The position numbers were made by a program, and so were the translations under genes. Positions 1-10,434 of a stretch of 64,000 nucleotides of DNA are shown in pieces (positions within the stretch are counted from its first letter, which is position 1; each line of letters begins with the position of its first letter). This DNA comes from Eucalyptus grandis. Taxonomy: Eukaryota > Streptophyta > Magnoliopsida > Myrtales > Myrtaceae. The notes below the pieces were generated by a model. The model ran no database searches and had not been told where the DNA came from. It saw only the letters and a program-made list of their open reading frames with translations. The stretch lies in the NCBI RefSeq assembly GCF_016545825.1, contig NC_052621.1:16914910-16978909 (forward strand), in the 5' to 3' direction.

Positions 1-491
1 GGATGGTCTTGTGCTTATAAGCCCGTGAACTTGATCCCATGACTAGCCAAAAGAAAAATGAGCATCGAAATGCATTGCTTAAACAGGAAAACAACTGAAC
101 CATGACCTGAACAGTAATCATAGGTCAAGCTTGATCAACTCCAGCATGCCACAACTCTTATGCATTTTTCAGAGCAAGACAGGGTTAACCAACAATTAGT
201 TTTGTATCATTTCCCTCAGGTCAAGCAAGTTGTAACATTCCCAAGCAACTAGCGACGTGGCAAAGTGCTCTAAAACAGGATACAACCTTGGAAACTGTTC
301 TTCCTATCTGCTGAAGATGAAAAGAATCACAACCCGTGCATTGATAAACATATGACAGCTTAAAAGGGGTATTCTTCATTGCACTCGCAGACCTGCATCA
401 ATAACGTGACCAACAATGTTGTCATGCAATGATGACATGGCATATCAATGATATGGCATACAATGACAACATGGCATATCATATCATATCA
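1..491. repeat. Tail of a further tandem unit (unit 0)
   Basis: This stretch is nearly identical to 54,081-54,562, which lies downstream of the second CYP85A/TRM1 unit. It is non-coding in both places and probably intronic or 5' flanking sequence of the TRM1 fragment. Its presence at the left edge shows that at least one more copy of the unit lies to the left of the window. The match stops at about 491, where an inverted piece of a hAT element begins. Confidence 0.85.
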
Positions 492-711
492 TGGTTGTTT
501 GCTCTTTTGATTTGTTCTCGTTTGTTACCTGTTCACAATCCAATATCAAGGAAGGCAAAAAAAATTGATTTCTTTGCCAGGGGGTATTCCCTCGAAACCG
601 GTTCCCGAATTGATTCAAACAGGGTTTGAACTTTGGGAACCGGTTCCCGACCTGTTTTCCGAGTGGGCCGATCCGGGAACCGGGTTGACCCGGTCCGGTT
701 GCACATCCCTA
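492..711. mobile_element. Rearranged remnant of the junction hAT element
   Basis: Positions 492-583 are the reverse complement of an internal hAT segment (compare about 62,033-62,100). Positions 583-711 then match the right end of the same element in forward orientation (compare 63,230-63,362), including the subterminal GGAACCGGTTCCC motifs and the terminal ACATCCCTA. The element is followed by GATGAGGC at 712-719, the same 8-bp target duplication as in the two longer copies. The transposase, the captured gene and the left terminus are missing, so this is an internal deletion with a local inversion. Confidence 0.8.
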
Positions 712-1681
712 GATGAGGCCAATTGGTCAAGGAAATGATTAAAATGTTCTAAAAGTCCAAGCTTCATCCACTTAATTAAATGCATTGTCCCCCTAATTAT
801 TTCTTAAGTTGGTTTTTCCATTAAATCAAATTTTGATGCAAAAATTTCCAACATGTTGTCCAAAACCGAATTTCACTCAAGTAAATTCAATTTCCTTACT
901 CAATTTCCCAAATTGAGGTATGATTTCAATGAAGAAAAATCCCGAACAATTTTCTATAAATCCCCTACACTCACAGTCTCAGTTTAGAAGTCCAAATTTC
1001 CATCGATTTAGCCCATCTGAGTTTCCGCTAATTTTTCGCAACGTCCGAACCGATTTTCCATAAAAATTTCGGAATCTTTGAAAAAAACTCGTAGGATAAG
1101 TCGACGTTCCTAAAATAGCTCGTGACACCATAGAACTTTCAATTTCTAAAATCGAGTTTAAATTCTTAGTTAATTTTACTTCAATGCGATTTTAGCGCGA
1201 CCTAGACTACCGAGTCACTTTATGAATTTTTAGTACAATTGACCCGTGATCGATTTATCTCGAGTCACATTGTACATCTCCGACACATTGGCGACTCTCG
1301 GTTGTTGTGAAGATCTCAAGGTTTCAATTACGGGCACCGAGTACCAAAACGACAAAAGATCAATTTAGTGTCGATCGATGAGAATTTTGCAATCAGATTG
1401 AATCACCCAGACTATGATCACATATCTCAGCCGAATCGGCCTATCTCTGATCTCTAATTGATCTATGATGGTGCCGTAATGACCCTTGCAGACCAACACG
1501 GTCGAGCAGTCAATTCCTAGTTAAATTCTCAAGTCTAATTGCATTTAGATTCCTTAATTGTTTCCCCAGATAGCTAAGTTATCTCATGAATGATCAACTT
1601 AGAGAATAACACTATTGGCACATCAATGAAATGCCTGATTTATTTAATCGAAAACAAATTCTGAAAATTCATACTATTACA
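712..1681. mobile_element. LTR-C, right-hand part (unit 1 junction)
   Basis: This is the right part of a long terminal repeat-like element. It is collinear with 37,948-38,851 plus 45,705-45,765, and with 63,363-64,000. It ends in ...CTATTACA at 1,681 and is followed by TATAT, which matches the TATAT before the left end of the family at 56,331. There is no coding capacity. A TATAAAT motif near 955 could be a retroelement promoter. The left part of this copy was lost with the hAT deletion. Confidence 0.75.
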
Positions 1682-1689
1682 TATATATT

Positions 1690-1931
1690 GTGAAGTATTA
1701 GCTATCGGGCCCAGTTGAGCATGTAGGCAATTGTGTTTAACTGAAGCCCATAATGAGAATGACCTAGTTGATTAGGGTTTATAGGTCTATTCTCTAGCCT
1801 ATAAAATGGTAGGTTATAGCCATCAATTGTTTTAATCCCATTGAAAGCTACTACATCGAAATAGATCATAGAGAGAAAGATCTGGCATTCCGATAGATCT
1901 CTGATTATCAGATTGATCTATTTTTCCAATA
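1690..1931. mobile_element. Truncated Copia-type LTR
   Basis: This matches the right two thirds of the better preserved LTR at 46,183-46,552, including the TATAAAAT promoter-like box and a terminus close to TTTTCCAA(C/T)A. The 5' third of the LTR and the flanking polypurine tract are missing in this unit. It lies about 1.4 kb upstream of the CYP85A start. Confidence 0.6.
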
Positions 1932-3211
1932 GGTACGTTTTATTTTGCTGTGGTTATTAATTTCAGTGTTTTACAATCATCTATGGATCCGATTCTTCTT
2001 GATTGATTAGTTGTTTGTGTGCATAATTTTCTACACGAGTCTCTCTCGATTAAATATTTATTTGAAGAGGATTGCACTTCGATTTTTTTACCCCGCGTGT
2101 AAGACGGTGGAATCTATGTACTTTTCGCATGGACCAACGGAAGGAACGAAAGGCGGTGCCATTTTCAATGTATTTTAAACCGTGTTCATGGTCATAGCCC
2201 GCTAAGTCAATGGCACAGCTCAGCGTCCGAGAAATTCCAGCCATGTCCACAGCTTCGAACTCCTATAAGAAACGAAAATTGTTAAAGCAGGAACCGAATC
2301 CTCTCTCATCTCTCACGTTCACATGGTCGAAAAGACCCCGCCGTGTCTTCTTGTGGTTATATTGGGATTTCTAGGGTGGATCTTCTTGACGCTCTAACAA
2401 ATATTTTGAGAGCGCCTATGAAAATTCTTGATTGAGAGCTGGATTGAATATATTGTACCGATAGGTCTTGTGAGCTTCTCGATAGGGTTCACGTGAAATT
2501 CACGTTATTAACAATTGTGATAAATCCGAGTAAGTAGACCGGCGTCAGCAAGTGTTTCTTGACCTCTCGGGGCTGTTGGACTAGCTTTTTCTTATGGGTT
2601 CAGTCAACGCTCCGTGCACATGTGCACCTCCTCTCTCTCTCTCTCTCTAACAAATAATAAAATGATTCCCAAATGATTTTCTTGGAAACCACACTATCAG
2701 TCCACGACCCATCTTCAATACCTCTAGTGCTTGTAGCTGTGAATAGTCTATGTCGCACCCCCTACTCTTGCCCACATTTGTCAACAAAGTCAAAATGCAG
2801 AGGTGTGTTGGGAGACGAATTGACTCCGCAGTGCGTATTTGCATTGCAACTTTTTAAATCCACCGGCTGTTCTCTCATCGCAATAGTCGAGACGATCCGC
2901 CTTACTTTTCTTTCCTTCACTGTTGAGTTGAGCCGTGTGCCTTGTAAAAAGTGTTGAAAAGAAACCTTTCTTTTTCGGCCAATCTAATTCTTGGGCTTGC
3001 AGGTCTCCCAAGAGGCTCCGCAGTTGGCCTACTCTCTCTCTCTCCCCTCCCCTTCCCCCACCAAAAGGTAAGAAAGGATGAAAACCACATAGGGTGACAA
3101 CTTGGCTTATTGTCATTATGATAATAGAAGAGCTAATTGTAATCAATTTTAAAAAGATGCTTTTGCACGATCTGGTTGATTTACTTATTGTAATTGCCAC
3201 CCAAGCAGGCC
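1932..3211. other. Upstream region of CYP85A copy 1
   Basis: This is shared, at near identity, with the region upstream of the second CYP85A copy (46,553-47,805). It contains a (TC)n tract at about 2,628-2,648, longer than in the other copy, and another CT-rich tract at about 3,028-3,045. Short open frames here are not conserved in frame between the two copies: one base differs around 2,338. I therefore treat it as non-coding promoter and intergenic DNA. Confidence 0.6.
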
Positions 3212-3219
3212 TATATATA
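3212..3219 (+). promoter_or_regulatory. TATA box of CYP85A copy 1
   Basis: TATATATA lies 107-114 bases before the start codon and is identical in the second copy (47,806-47,813). A transcription start about 30 bases downstream would give a 5' leader of some 80-85 bases. Confidence 0.6.
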
Positions 3220-3325
3220 CACGTACTTACTTACCGACAGAATCCCAAACTTTCATAACCTTTGCAACTTTTCTGAAGAACAGAGGAGCAAGTGAGGGCT
3301 TGAGCTGAGCTTCTTGAGAGCATCA

Positions 3326-6067
3326 ATGGCCGTTCACGTTCTGCTGCTTCTTGTGGCCTTCACGCTGCTCAGTGCATGCACTGCTTTATTGAAGTGGAAT
3401 GACGTGAAGTACCGGAGGAAGAAGGGGTTGCCTCCGGGCACGTTGGGTTGGCCCTTGTTTGGCGAGACCACAGAGTTCCTGAAACAGGGCCCAAACTTCA
3501 TGAAAAACCAGAGAGCAAGGTCACTTCACCCACTTTCTCCGCATTGCTGCATTTCATTTTTGTAGAAAGAGGATTTATTCTTGTGATTTCCCTTACTACA
3601 GTTTTGTATGTGGAATGTGCTTCATCCTTTCCTGTTTTTTTTCTTGAGGGTGTGGCTCTTGTCACTTCAATAGCTGCAGACTTCGCAATTTTTCTATGAA
3701 TGTTTCCTCCTTTTTTTCCCTTTTTGGGGGTTCGGTATGGCCTAGCCACTGGTCCACCTCTCCGGGCTAAGTCTAAAGGCAAACTATACAAACTCGGCCT
3801 CTGTTGCCTTCGCAGGACTCGAACCTGGGTATAGCCACGAAACGGTCCTCCTGAGTTCTCTGTAAAATGTAACTGTGAAGAAGAGAAGATTTTCTGATGT
3901 CTGAAACAGTTCATTTTTCTCCTCTTTTTTCAGTGACCCTACTAAAAATTTGGTCTGAGGTGCTTGATCTTTTTTATACTGTTGTTGACAGGTATGGGAG
4001 TTTGTACAAGTCCCACATTCTCGGGTGCCCGACAGTTGTGTCCATGGACCCAGAGCTCAACAGGTTCATCCTCATGAACGAAGCGAAAGGCCTGGTGCCC
4101 GGTTACCCGCAGTCCATGCTCGACATATTGGGCAAGAGCAACATCGCCGCCGTCCACGGGTCCGCCCACCGGCACATGAGAGGGCATTGCTCGCCCTGGT
4201 CAGCCCCGCCATGATCAGGGATCATCTCTTGCCCAAGATAGATGAGTTCATGAGATCCCACCTCAGCAACTGGGCTGATCATCACACCATCGACATTCAG
4301 GAGAAGACCAAACAGGTATAGAGCATCATATATGATACTATTGATTCATCTAGTTTTTTACGCTTATAGTGTACAGTCAGTGATCTGTTCCGTCTTCTTT
4401 TCTTCAATTCAGATGGCATTTCTATCATCTCTAAAGCAAATTGCTGGTATCGAATCCGGCGCAAAAGTTAAGGCATTCACGGATGAATTTTTCAAGTTGG
4501 TCCTAGGAACTCTGTCCCTGCCCATTGATTTTCCCGGCACAAATTATCGCCGCGGGTTTCAGGCAAGACCCCCTATTTAGGTCCATTTTGATAGAAAGGA
4601 AGAGTTCAAACAGAATTTTCCCGATGTCAATCGACTTGAACTTTCGTTTTTTTTTTCCTGCATTTTTAGGCAAGGAAGAATATTGTCAGCTTGTTGAGGC
4701 AACTAATGGAGGAGAGAAGGGCTTCATGAGAAACCCACCAAGACATGCTTGGCTTTTTGATGAGAGAAGATGAAAATAGATATAAGTTGACGGATGAAGA
4801 GATAATAGACCAGACAATTGCCGTTTTGTACTCTGGGTATGAAACTGTCTCAACAACAACCATGATGACCATCAAGTACCTGCATGATCACCCAAGGGTG
4901 CTTCAAGAACTGAGGGTCAGTCTTCCTTTTCGGTGCTTGCTTCCAAATTCGCTTGTTCATTTCTTTTCAGTTGCTTGAAAATCTGACTCGGCTTCAAAAT
5001 CCGGCAGAGAGAACATTTGGCGATCAGAGGGGCCAAAGAGCCTGAAGATCCAATTGACTGGAACGATGTCAAATCAATGCCGTTCACACGTGCAGTAAGA
5101 CGCAATGCAACATAATCTCGTCTAGGAAACAATCATTATGTGATACAAATGAAAACAGGAGTCTTGACTAACTGTGCATGCTCTGCTTTTTTCTTATGCA
5201 GGTGATCCTTGAAACGTCCAGATTGGCCACTGTTGTAAATGGGGTGTTGAGGAAAACAACTCGGGATGTGGAACTCAGTGGTAAAATTTCATCTAATTCC
5301 CAGAGTGCCCAAAATTTTTATTTAAGATAGTTTCAGCCATAACTCTTACAATTGAACATTTCTTTAAAAGATCAACTTCATATGAACCTGTGATGATGCA
5401 ACCGTTTAATATATGTTTTGAGATTCATTTGACTACACAAAGAACTTGGGAACTATTAAAAAACAACAGGTGCACAGCTGCTGAGGATGCGCTTTGAGTG
5501 TTATAACAACAACAGAAGCAAATGATGATTGGAAGTTGTTGCTGTCTCTCTATGCAGGTTTTACAATTCCAAAGGGATGGAGAATATATGTTTACACGAG
5601 GGAGATAAACTACGACCCTCATTTGTATGAAGAGCCCTCGCTTTCAATCCATGGAGATGGATGGTTCGTGTTGATCGGATCAGAACCCTGGTTCAACATC
5701 TCTTGCTTTTATTCGCATGAAGATTGTTGACCCTGATATTTTCAATTCTTTACTCAGGACCGAAGCATGGAATCTCAAAACTACTTCTTACTATTTGGCG
5801 GAGGCACAAGGCACTGTCCCGGAAAGGAACTTGGGATTGCCGAGATTTCTACATTTCTTCACTACTTTGTAACTAGATACGGGTAAACGATACACCGTCA
5901 ATGCATTTAGTAGCAACGCTAGAGATGATTGACTTGGCTGACATGTGAATGAATGAAACTTAATTCATTTCCTGTGCAGATGGGAAGAAGTTGGAGGAGA
6001 GAAACTGATGAAATTCCCGAGAGTTGCAGCACCAAATGGATTGCACATTAGAGTCAGATCTTACTGA
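3326..6067 (+). pseudogene. CYP85A: CYP85A-type brassinosteroid C-6 oxidase, pseudogene copy 1
   Basis: This belongs to the cytochrome P450 CYP85A family, ER enzymes that oxidise 6-deoxo-brassinosteroids such as 6-deoxocastasterone at C-6. Nine exons can be traced: 3326-3519, 3992-4315, 4413-4562, 4670-4915, 5008-5094, 5202-5280, 5558-5663, 5758-5882 and 5980-6067. Diagnostic parts are an N-terminal hydrophobic anchor, the proline-rich GLPPGT hinge, GWPLFGETTEF, I-helix SGYETVS, K-helix ETSR, FNPWRW and the heme loop FGGGTRHCPG. Lesions are a 1-bp deletion near 4,182 (exon 2), an in-frame TGA at 4727-4729 (exon 4, between ERRAS and ETHQDML) and a 1-bp deletion near 5,636 (exon 7). The stop is shared with copy 2, while both frameshifts are private. 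Intron 3 uses a GC donor (CAG|GCAAG). The total length and exon pattern fit the family (about 465 residues). Sequencing error could explain a homopolymer indel but not the shared stop. Confidence 0.93.
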
Positions 6068-8198
6068 GCTTTTTCCTAAGAGGGTCGATATGTAAAATGG
6101 AACACTTTCGTGAATAACTGGATCTCTAGTTATCATATACCGGATATGAATTGACCGGTGATCAACCGACCATTGCCTGCTTATTGTGTGACCTTGATTT
6201 GCACTTTAATGATAGTTTCGTATAAGTTAGGAACACGTGCAATTGTGCACGTGAGATTCACGTGAGATGGGTGATGCTATGAGCGAATCAGGAATCTGGA
6301 AATGACGCAATCGCGCATGTTAGACTTGTCCCTGTAGTTCAGTTTTGGGAGAAAAGCACATGGAGAGGTTAATTTCTTGAAGAAAGAAAGTTTGGGCTTG
6401 ATTTTTGTCCGCTGCCGCCCCTAGAAAGCCGGTAAAGAAAAACCGAATAGACTCTGAATCCACAAGCAGACCGGCTATATTCAGGCCGAGACATTCATGC
6501 AAGCACAAATCCACAAAACTTCTTTCTCTTGCATCGTTCATCTAGTTGAGCATACATCATGCCCGACAAAACCTTTCGATTTTCCAAGAAAATGGAATGG
6601 TTTACCTTGAAACATACCTGGTCCAAGGTTGGATTTTCCTGTCGTGTTTACCCCAGCAAGATACGGGTACTGCGCCTCCGTGTGAACGGGCAAGAGGAAA
6701 AACCGTAGTGCTGGAATTTTCTGCAAGGGCCTCGTTCCCGCTAAACCGGCCCCGACTTGTGTTCTCAGATTGAATCCATGGAACGTGAAATCAACCCAAC
6801 TGAGCGGCGATTCCAAAAGTTCTAGAAACCGGCCTAGAACCATGCTAATAGCTTGTTTAATGGTTTTCCAGGGAGTTGGGATGCTCACCTACCACTTGTA
6901 CAGTTTGCCTACAATAATAGCTTTAAGGCCAGTATTAGTATGGCTCCCTTTGGTCTCGCCTGAATTACATCCATCCCTGGGATGACCTTGAGAAAGGCCT
7001 TTCAAAAACTCTTTTCTTTCTCTCACTAAAGAATGGATTTCCCATACGGGAAAACAAGGGACAAGTCTAGTGAGACAGGTGACTCTTGCCGATGCGAAAG
7101 CTATGATTCCAGCTTCTTTTGGATATTGAAGAGACTTTAAAAGTCCCTACCTATATATAGTTCTTCCTGCAATCTCACTATCGACGAAAAGATGATTTAA
7201 ACATTCTATAGAATGAGATATACAAGAGGAAAATCTACTCAAAAGCCACCCCCTTAAAGGATGCAACCAAATTCCCCATAGAAGGAAAGTGATTTTTGTT
7301 CCAGGTAGCTTAGATCAAAAGCACTCAGTTTGGATCAGGTTTGCTTTTGATTGATGGATTTTCGTCTACGAGGATTTAGAGAACCTTGAAGCAAACATTT
7401 CACTGGCGGAACGTGAACGTGCCCATCAAACCGCACCATATACACCGCCACAATTAGACTAGCTAGGCTTGTAGTAAATCGATACTTTTTCAAAAGGTAA
7501 CGCAATCCAGATTGAGCGTACAGTAAAATTGGGTGGAAATTAACGGTACTCACTAGTCACCGCAACCAGTCATTGAGTACTTAAACAAGAAAGGAAATCG
7601 GACAAGCCCATTTTATTGTAGTTAAATCATTTGCAGAATCTTGACTACCTCTTCATTATCAACGCATGGTAATTGTAGCTTGATGATGTCCCAAGGAAAC
7701 ATTTCAAGATACCAAGCCAATCCTTTCCAGCTTCCATCAAGTTCCTAACCTACTGTCGAAACATTGGGCATCGTCATCTCAGAAATTTCAGGACCTGGCC
7801 CCCAAGGATATGCCTACAGAAGAAAGTAAATACCAAAAAAAAAAAAAAAAAAAAAAAGAGGCAAGTACTTGATGGAAGCCGAAACAGAGGCTAAGCAAAC
7901 AATTTCATATGCATTCTTAAGCGTGAAAAAGCTTCACTTGGCCAAAGAGCATGGTTTAAATTACACAGCCATGGAGCTAAGGCAGGTAATAAATCAACGG
8001 AAAGTTCTAGACTCTATGTCACATTACAAGAATAAATGACAATATAGGCCGCAAAGAAGGGCATTCCTCCATTGGAGCCGGCCTAGCAAAACCCGAGATC
8101 AAAATTTAGGACGACTGCAAATTGAATAGAATTTAAGCCCAAGTTAGACACTCTATTTAGTCAATATCATGAAACTAAGGTGCGATCATCAGTCTTTC
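6068..8198. other. Spacer between CYP85A copy 1 and TRM1 fragment
   Basis: Apart from the insert at 6,663-7,319, this matches 50,661-52,130 in unit 2. Open frames here differ between the copies and show no recognised domain. The part after about 7,600 probably includes the 3' flank of the minus-strand TRM1 fragment. A poly(A) run (7,834-7,857) is much shorter in unit 2, as expected for a mutable homopolymer. Confidence 0.5.
6663..7319 (+). mobile_element. Ty3/Gypsy integrase fragment (unit 1 only)
   Basis: This insertion is absent from the same place in unit 2, where the flanks meet after CCCCAGCAAG. Around 6,872-6,955 the plus strand reads GSWDAHLPLVQFAYNNSF and continues KASISMAPF. This is the hallmark C-terminal part of the Ty3/Gypsy integrase catalytic domain. 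The reading frame breaks directly after it, so it is a dead fragment. No LTRs or clear target duplication are visible. Confidence 0.75.
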
Positions 8199-9285
8199 TG
8201 TAACATCCCGGGCCCCACTGTGTAATATTGTCCTCTTTGGGTCACCCGCTTTGGCGCGGATGAACCGCCATCCCAGCCACGGTCTTTTCCCTCACGGCTT
8301 TAAAACGCGTTACGCAGGGGCAGAGGGCCATGCCTCGGGCCTTCCCTCTCCCAAGCCATAATATTGTCCGCTTTGGAGCGTGGCCCACGGCCCACCCTCC
8401 CTCACGGCTTTGTTTTCAGCGCAAATGGAAGCGCACGTGAAACGCGTTTCCGCTTGCGCTGAAAAAACAAAGCCGTGAGGGAGGGTGGGCCAGGCCACGC
8501 CTCCAAAGCGGACAATATTATGGCTTGGGAGAGGGAAGGCCCGAGGGATGGCCCTCTGCCCCTGCGTAATGCGTTTTAAAGCCGTGAGGGAAAAGACCGT
8601 GGCTGGGATGGCGGTTCGTCCGCGCCAGGGCGGGTGACCCAAAGCGGACAATATTACACAGTGGGGCCCAGGATGTTACAAGTGGTATCAAAGCCGACTC
8701 CCGATCACGTGTGGGACCACGGCCTTGAATGTCGTTCGTGCCCGTGGGGCCATAGCGAGGACGCTATTCTGTTAAGAGGTGGAGAGTGTGATAACCTCCC
8801 TCTTGTCCCACATCGCCTAGGGAGGGAGATCTTGGTCAGCTTATAAGGCTTGGGTTCCTCTAACTGTGTAACGTGTTTCACTTATGCTTCCGCTGCGCTG
8901 AAAACAAAGCCGTGAGGGAGGGTGGGCCGGTGGGCCACGCCTCCAAAGCGGACAATATTATGGCTTGGGAGAGGGAAGGCCCGAGGGATGGCCCTCTGCC
9001 CCTGCATAACGCGTTTTAAAGCCGTGAGGGAAGAGACCGTGGCTGGGATGGCGGTTCGTCCGCGCCAGGGCGGGTGACCCAAAGCGGACAATATTACACA
9101 GTGGGGCCCGGGATGTTACAAGTGGTATAGATCTTGGTCAGCTTATAAGGCTTGGGTCCCTTTAATCTGTGTAACGCGTTTTAAAGCCGTGAGGGAAAAG
9201 ACCGTGGCTGGGATGGCGGTTCGTCCGCGCCAAGGCGGGTGACCCAAAGCGGACAATATTACACAGTGGGGCCCGGGATGTTACA
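8199..9285. mobile_element. TRIM retrotransposon with head-to-head and extra LTR copies
   Basis: The block is flanked by a CTTTC 5-bp duplication (8194-8198 and 9286-9290) and is absent from unit 2. It begins TGTAACATCCCGGG and ends CCCGGGATGTTACA, a long nearly perfect terminal inversion. Inside, an LTR ends at 8680 and is followed after AG by TGGTATCAAAGCC (8683-8695), a primer-binding site for initiator tRNA-Met. A non-coding internal stretch then leads to a polypurine tract (about 8773-8786) and a complete 334-bp LTR, TGTGATAACC...GATGTTACA (8787-9120). A second primer-site remnant and a 5'-truncated third LTR follow (9129-9285). The left 8199-8460 is an inverted LTR half, so the element is a fold-back array rather than a simple TRIM. 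Confidence 0.85.
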
Positions 9286-10129
9286 CTTTCGACGCTTAGC
9301 TTCACCTTGAGCCTCTTCATCATCATCGTGGTCATCATGCTTGAGAGATCCATTTACCGCCTCCGGACCCAAGAGAGAAATGCTGGTGATTTGATGACCT
9401 GCTCTCAGCCTTGGACCCCAATGCCTTTCAGGGTTTGGAAGGAAGCGCGCAACCTTCTTGGCTTGTGCCTTGCTCAGAGATGCGACAGCTCGAGCAAAAT
9501 TTGCCTGCTCAAACAAAACTTTTAGCTAAAAGAACCACTACAGACAATTAATACCTCTTACGAGTGAGTGGCGTGTTTGCCAAGACCGTGCACCCGCATG
9601 GATCATATAATATTTTCATAGCATAAGTGAGGGAATCGTATAAGGTGTCATGTATGTAAAAGAAAAACAAACAGAAGAAGAAAAGGAACAGCTGTAAGAG
9701 GAGAAACGCACTTGGAAAGCCGGTTCCTTGGCCAGTATCACACTTCCAGGCTGATCTGAAGGTTGTTCTTTGACGGGATGACTTTTAACCTACATAGAAA
9801 ACACAACAAAAATGCTATGAACTTGTTTTTTTATGACAATGGAATGTGACAGAACATCTGCAAATACCACAAACATCCATGGGGCATCTATCATCATCCA
9901 GTTTGTAGCTCAAGAAAAATCAGGAGAGTCCTTACCCAGCATCGCATGATGTCCCAAATAACGTCCATGGGGGCATCTGTCTTCAACCCCAATGGATTCA
10001 CATGAGTTCCAGAGATTCTATATCCGGCATTAATAACAGCAGAACGGAAGATAACTGCCGATGGTGAGGTGCATTTTAGGGTGGCACAGAGATTGTGCAA
10101 ACTTAAAAATAAAGAATATCGGGCAGTTC
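9286..10129 (-). pseudogene. TRM1: TRM1 3'-terminal exons, disrupted copy 1
   Basis: These are minus-strand exons of tRNA (guanine26-N2)-dimethyltransferase: 10129-9936, 9789-9712 and 9504-9286. Readable blocks include LHNLCATLKCTSPSAVIFRS, NAGYRISGTHVNPLGLKTDA, and the C-terminal KAQAKKVARFLPNPERHWGP. Relative to copy 2 (52,093-53,646), the first exon is one base short (194 against 195), shifting the frame just after ELPDI. The final exon lost two codons, and its last codons are displaced by the TRIM insertion at 9,285. The preceding exon is absent because a retroelement begins at 10,166. The SAM-binding N-terminal half is not present in the window. Confidence 0.88.
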
Positions 10130-10434
10130 CTGCGAACACCATATCCTCCAAGAGTTAACACATTATGTGACATCCTGATTTTCAGATTTTGATTTCAATT
10201 GGATAAATCGGGCATTTCATCAACGTGACTATATGACCCCACTCAAGAGATAACTGGCCTATCTGGTGAAGCCATTAAGAGATTTTAAATGTAATAGACT
10301 TGAGAATTTGACCAGGAATTGACTGTTCAACCATGCTAGTCTGCAAAGGTCATTACGGCACAATTAAAAATCGATCAAAGACCGGAGATAGATCGATTCA
10401 ACCGTGATGGTGATCAAGTGTGAGTGATTCCACC

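Noticed and set aside
3735..3830. tRNA-like motifs (GGACTCGAACC and a possible A box) in CYP85A intron 1, present in both copies
   Set aside because: The B-box-like and A-box-like motifs are in the wrong order on either strand, and no cloverleaf can be drawn. At most a decayed SINE piece.
3326..6067. Possibility that CYP85A is functional through readthrough of the TGA
   Set aside because: Each copy also has two frameshifts outside any known recoding signal, so readthrough of the shared stop would not restore a full protein.
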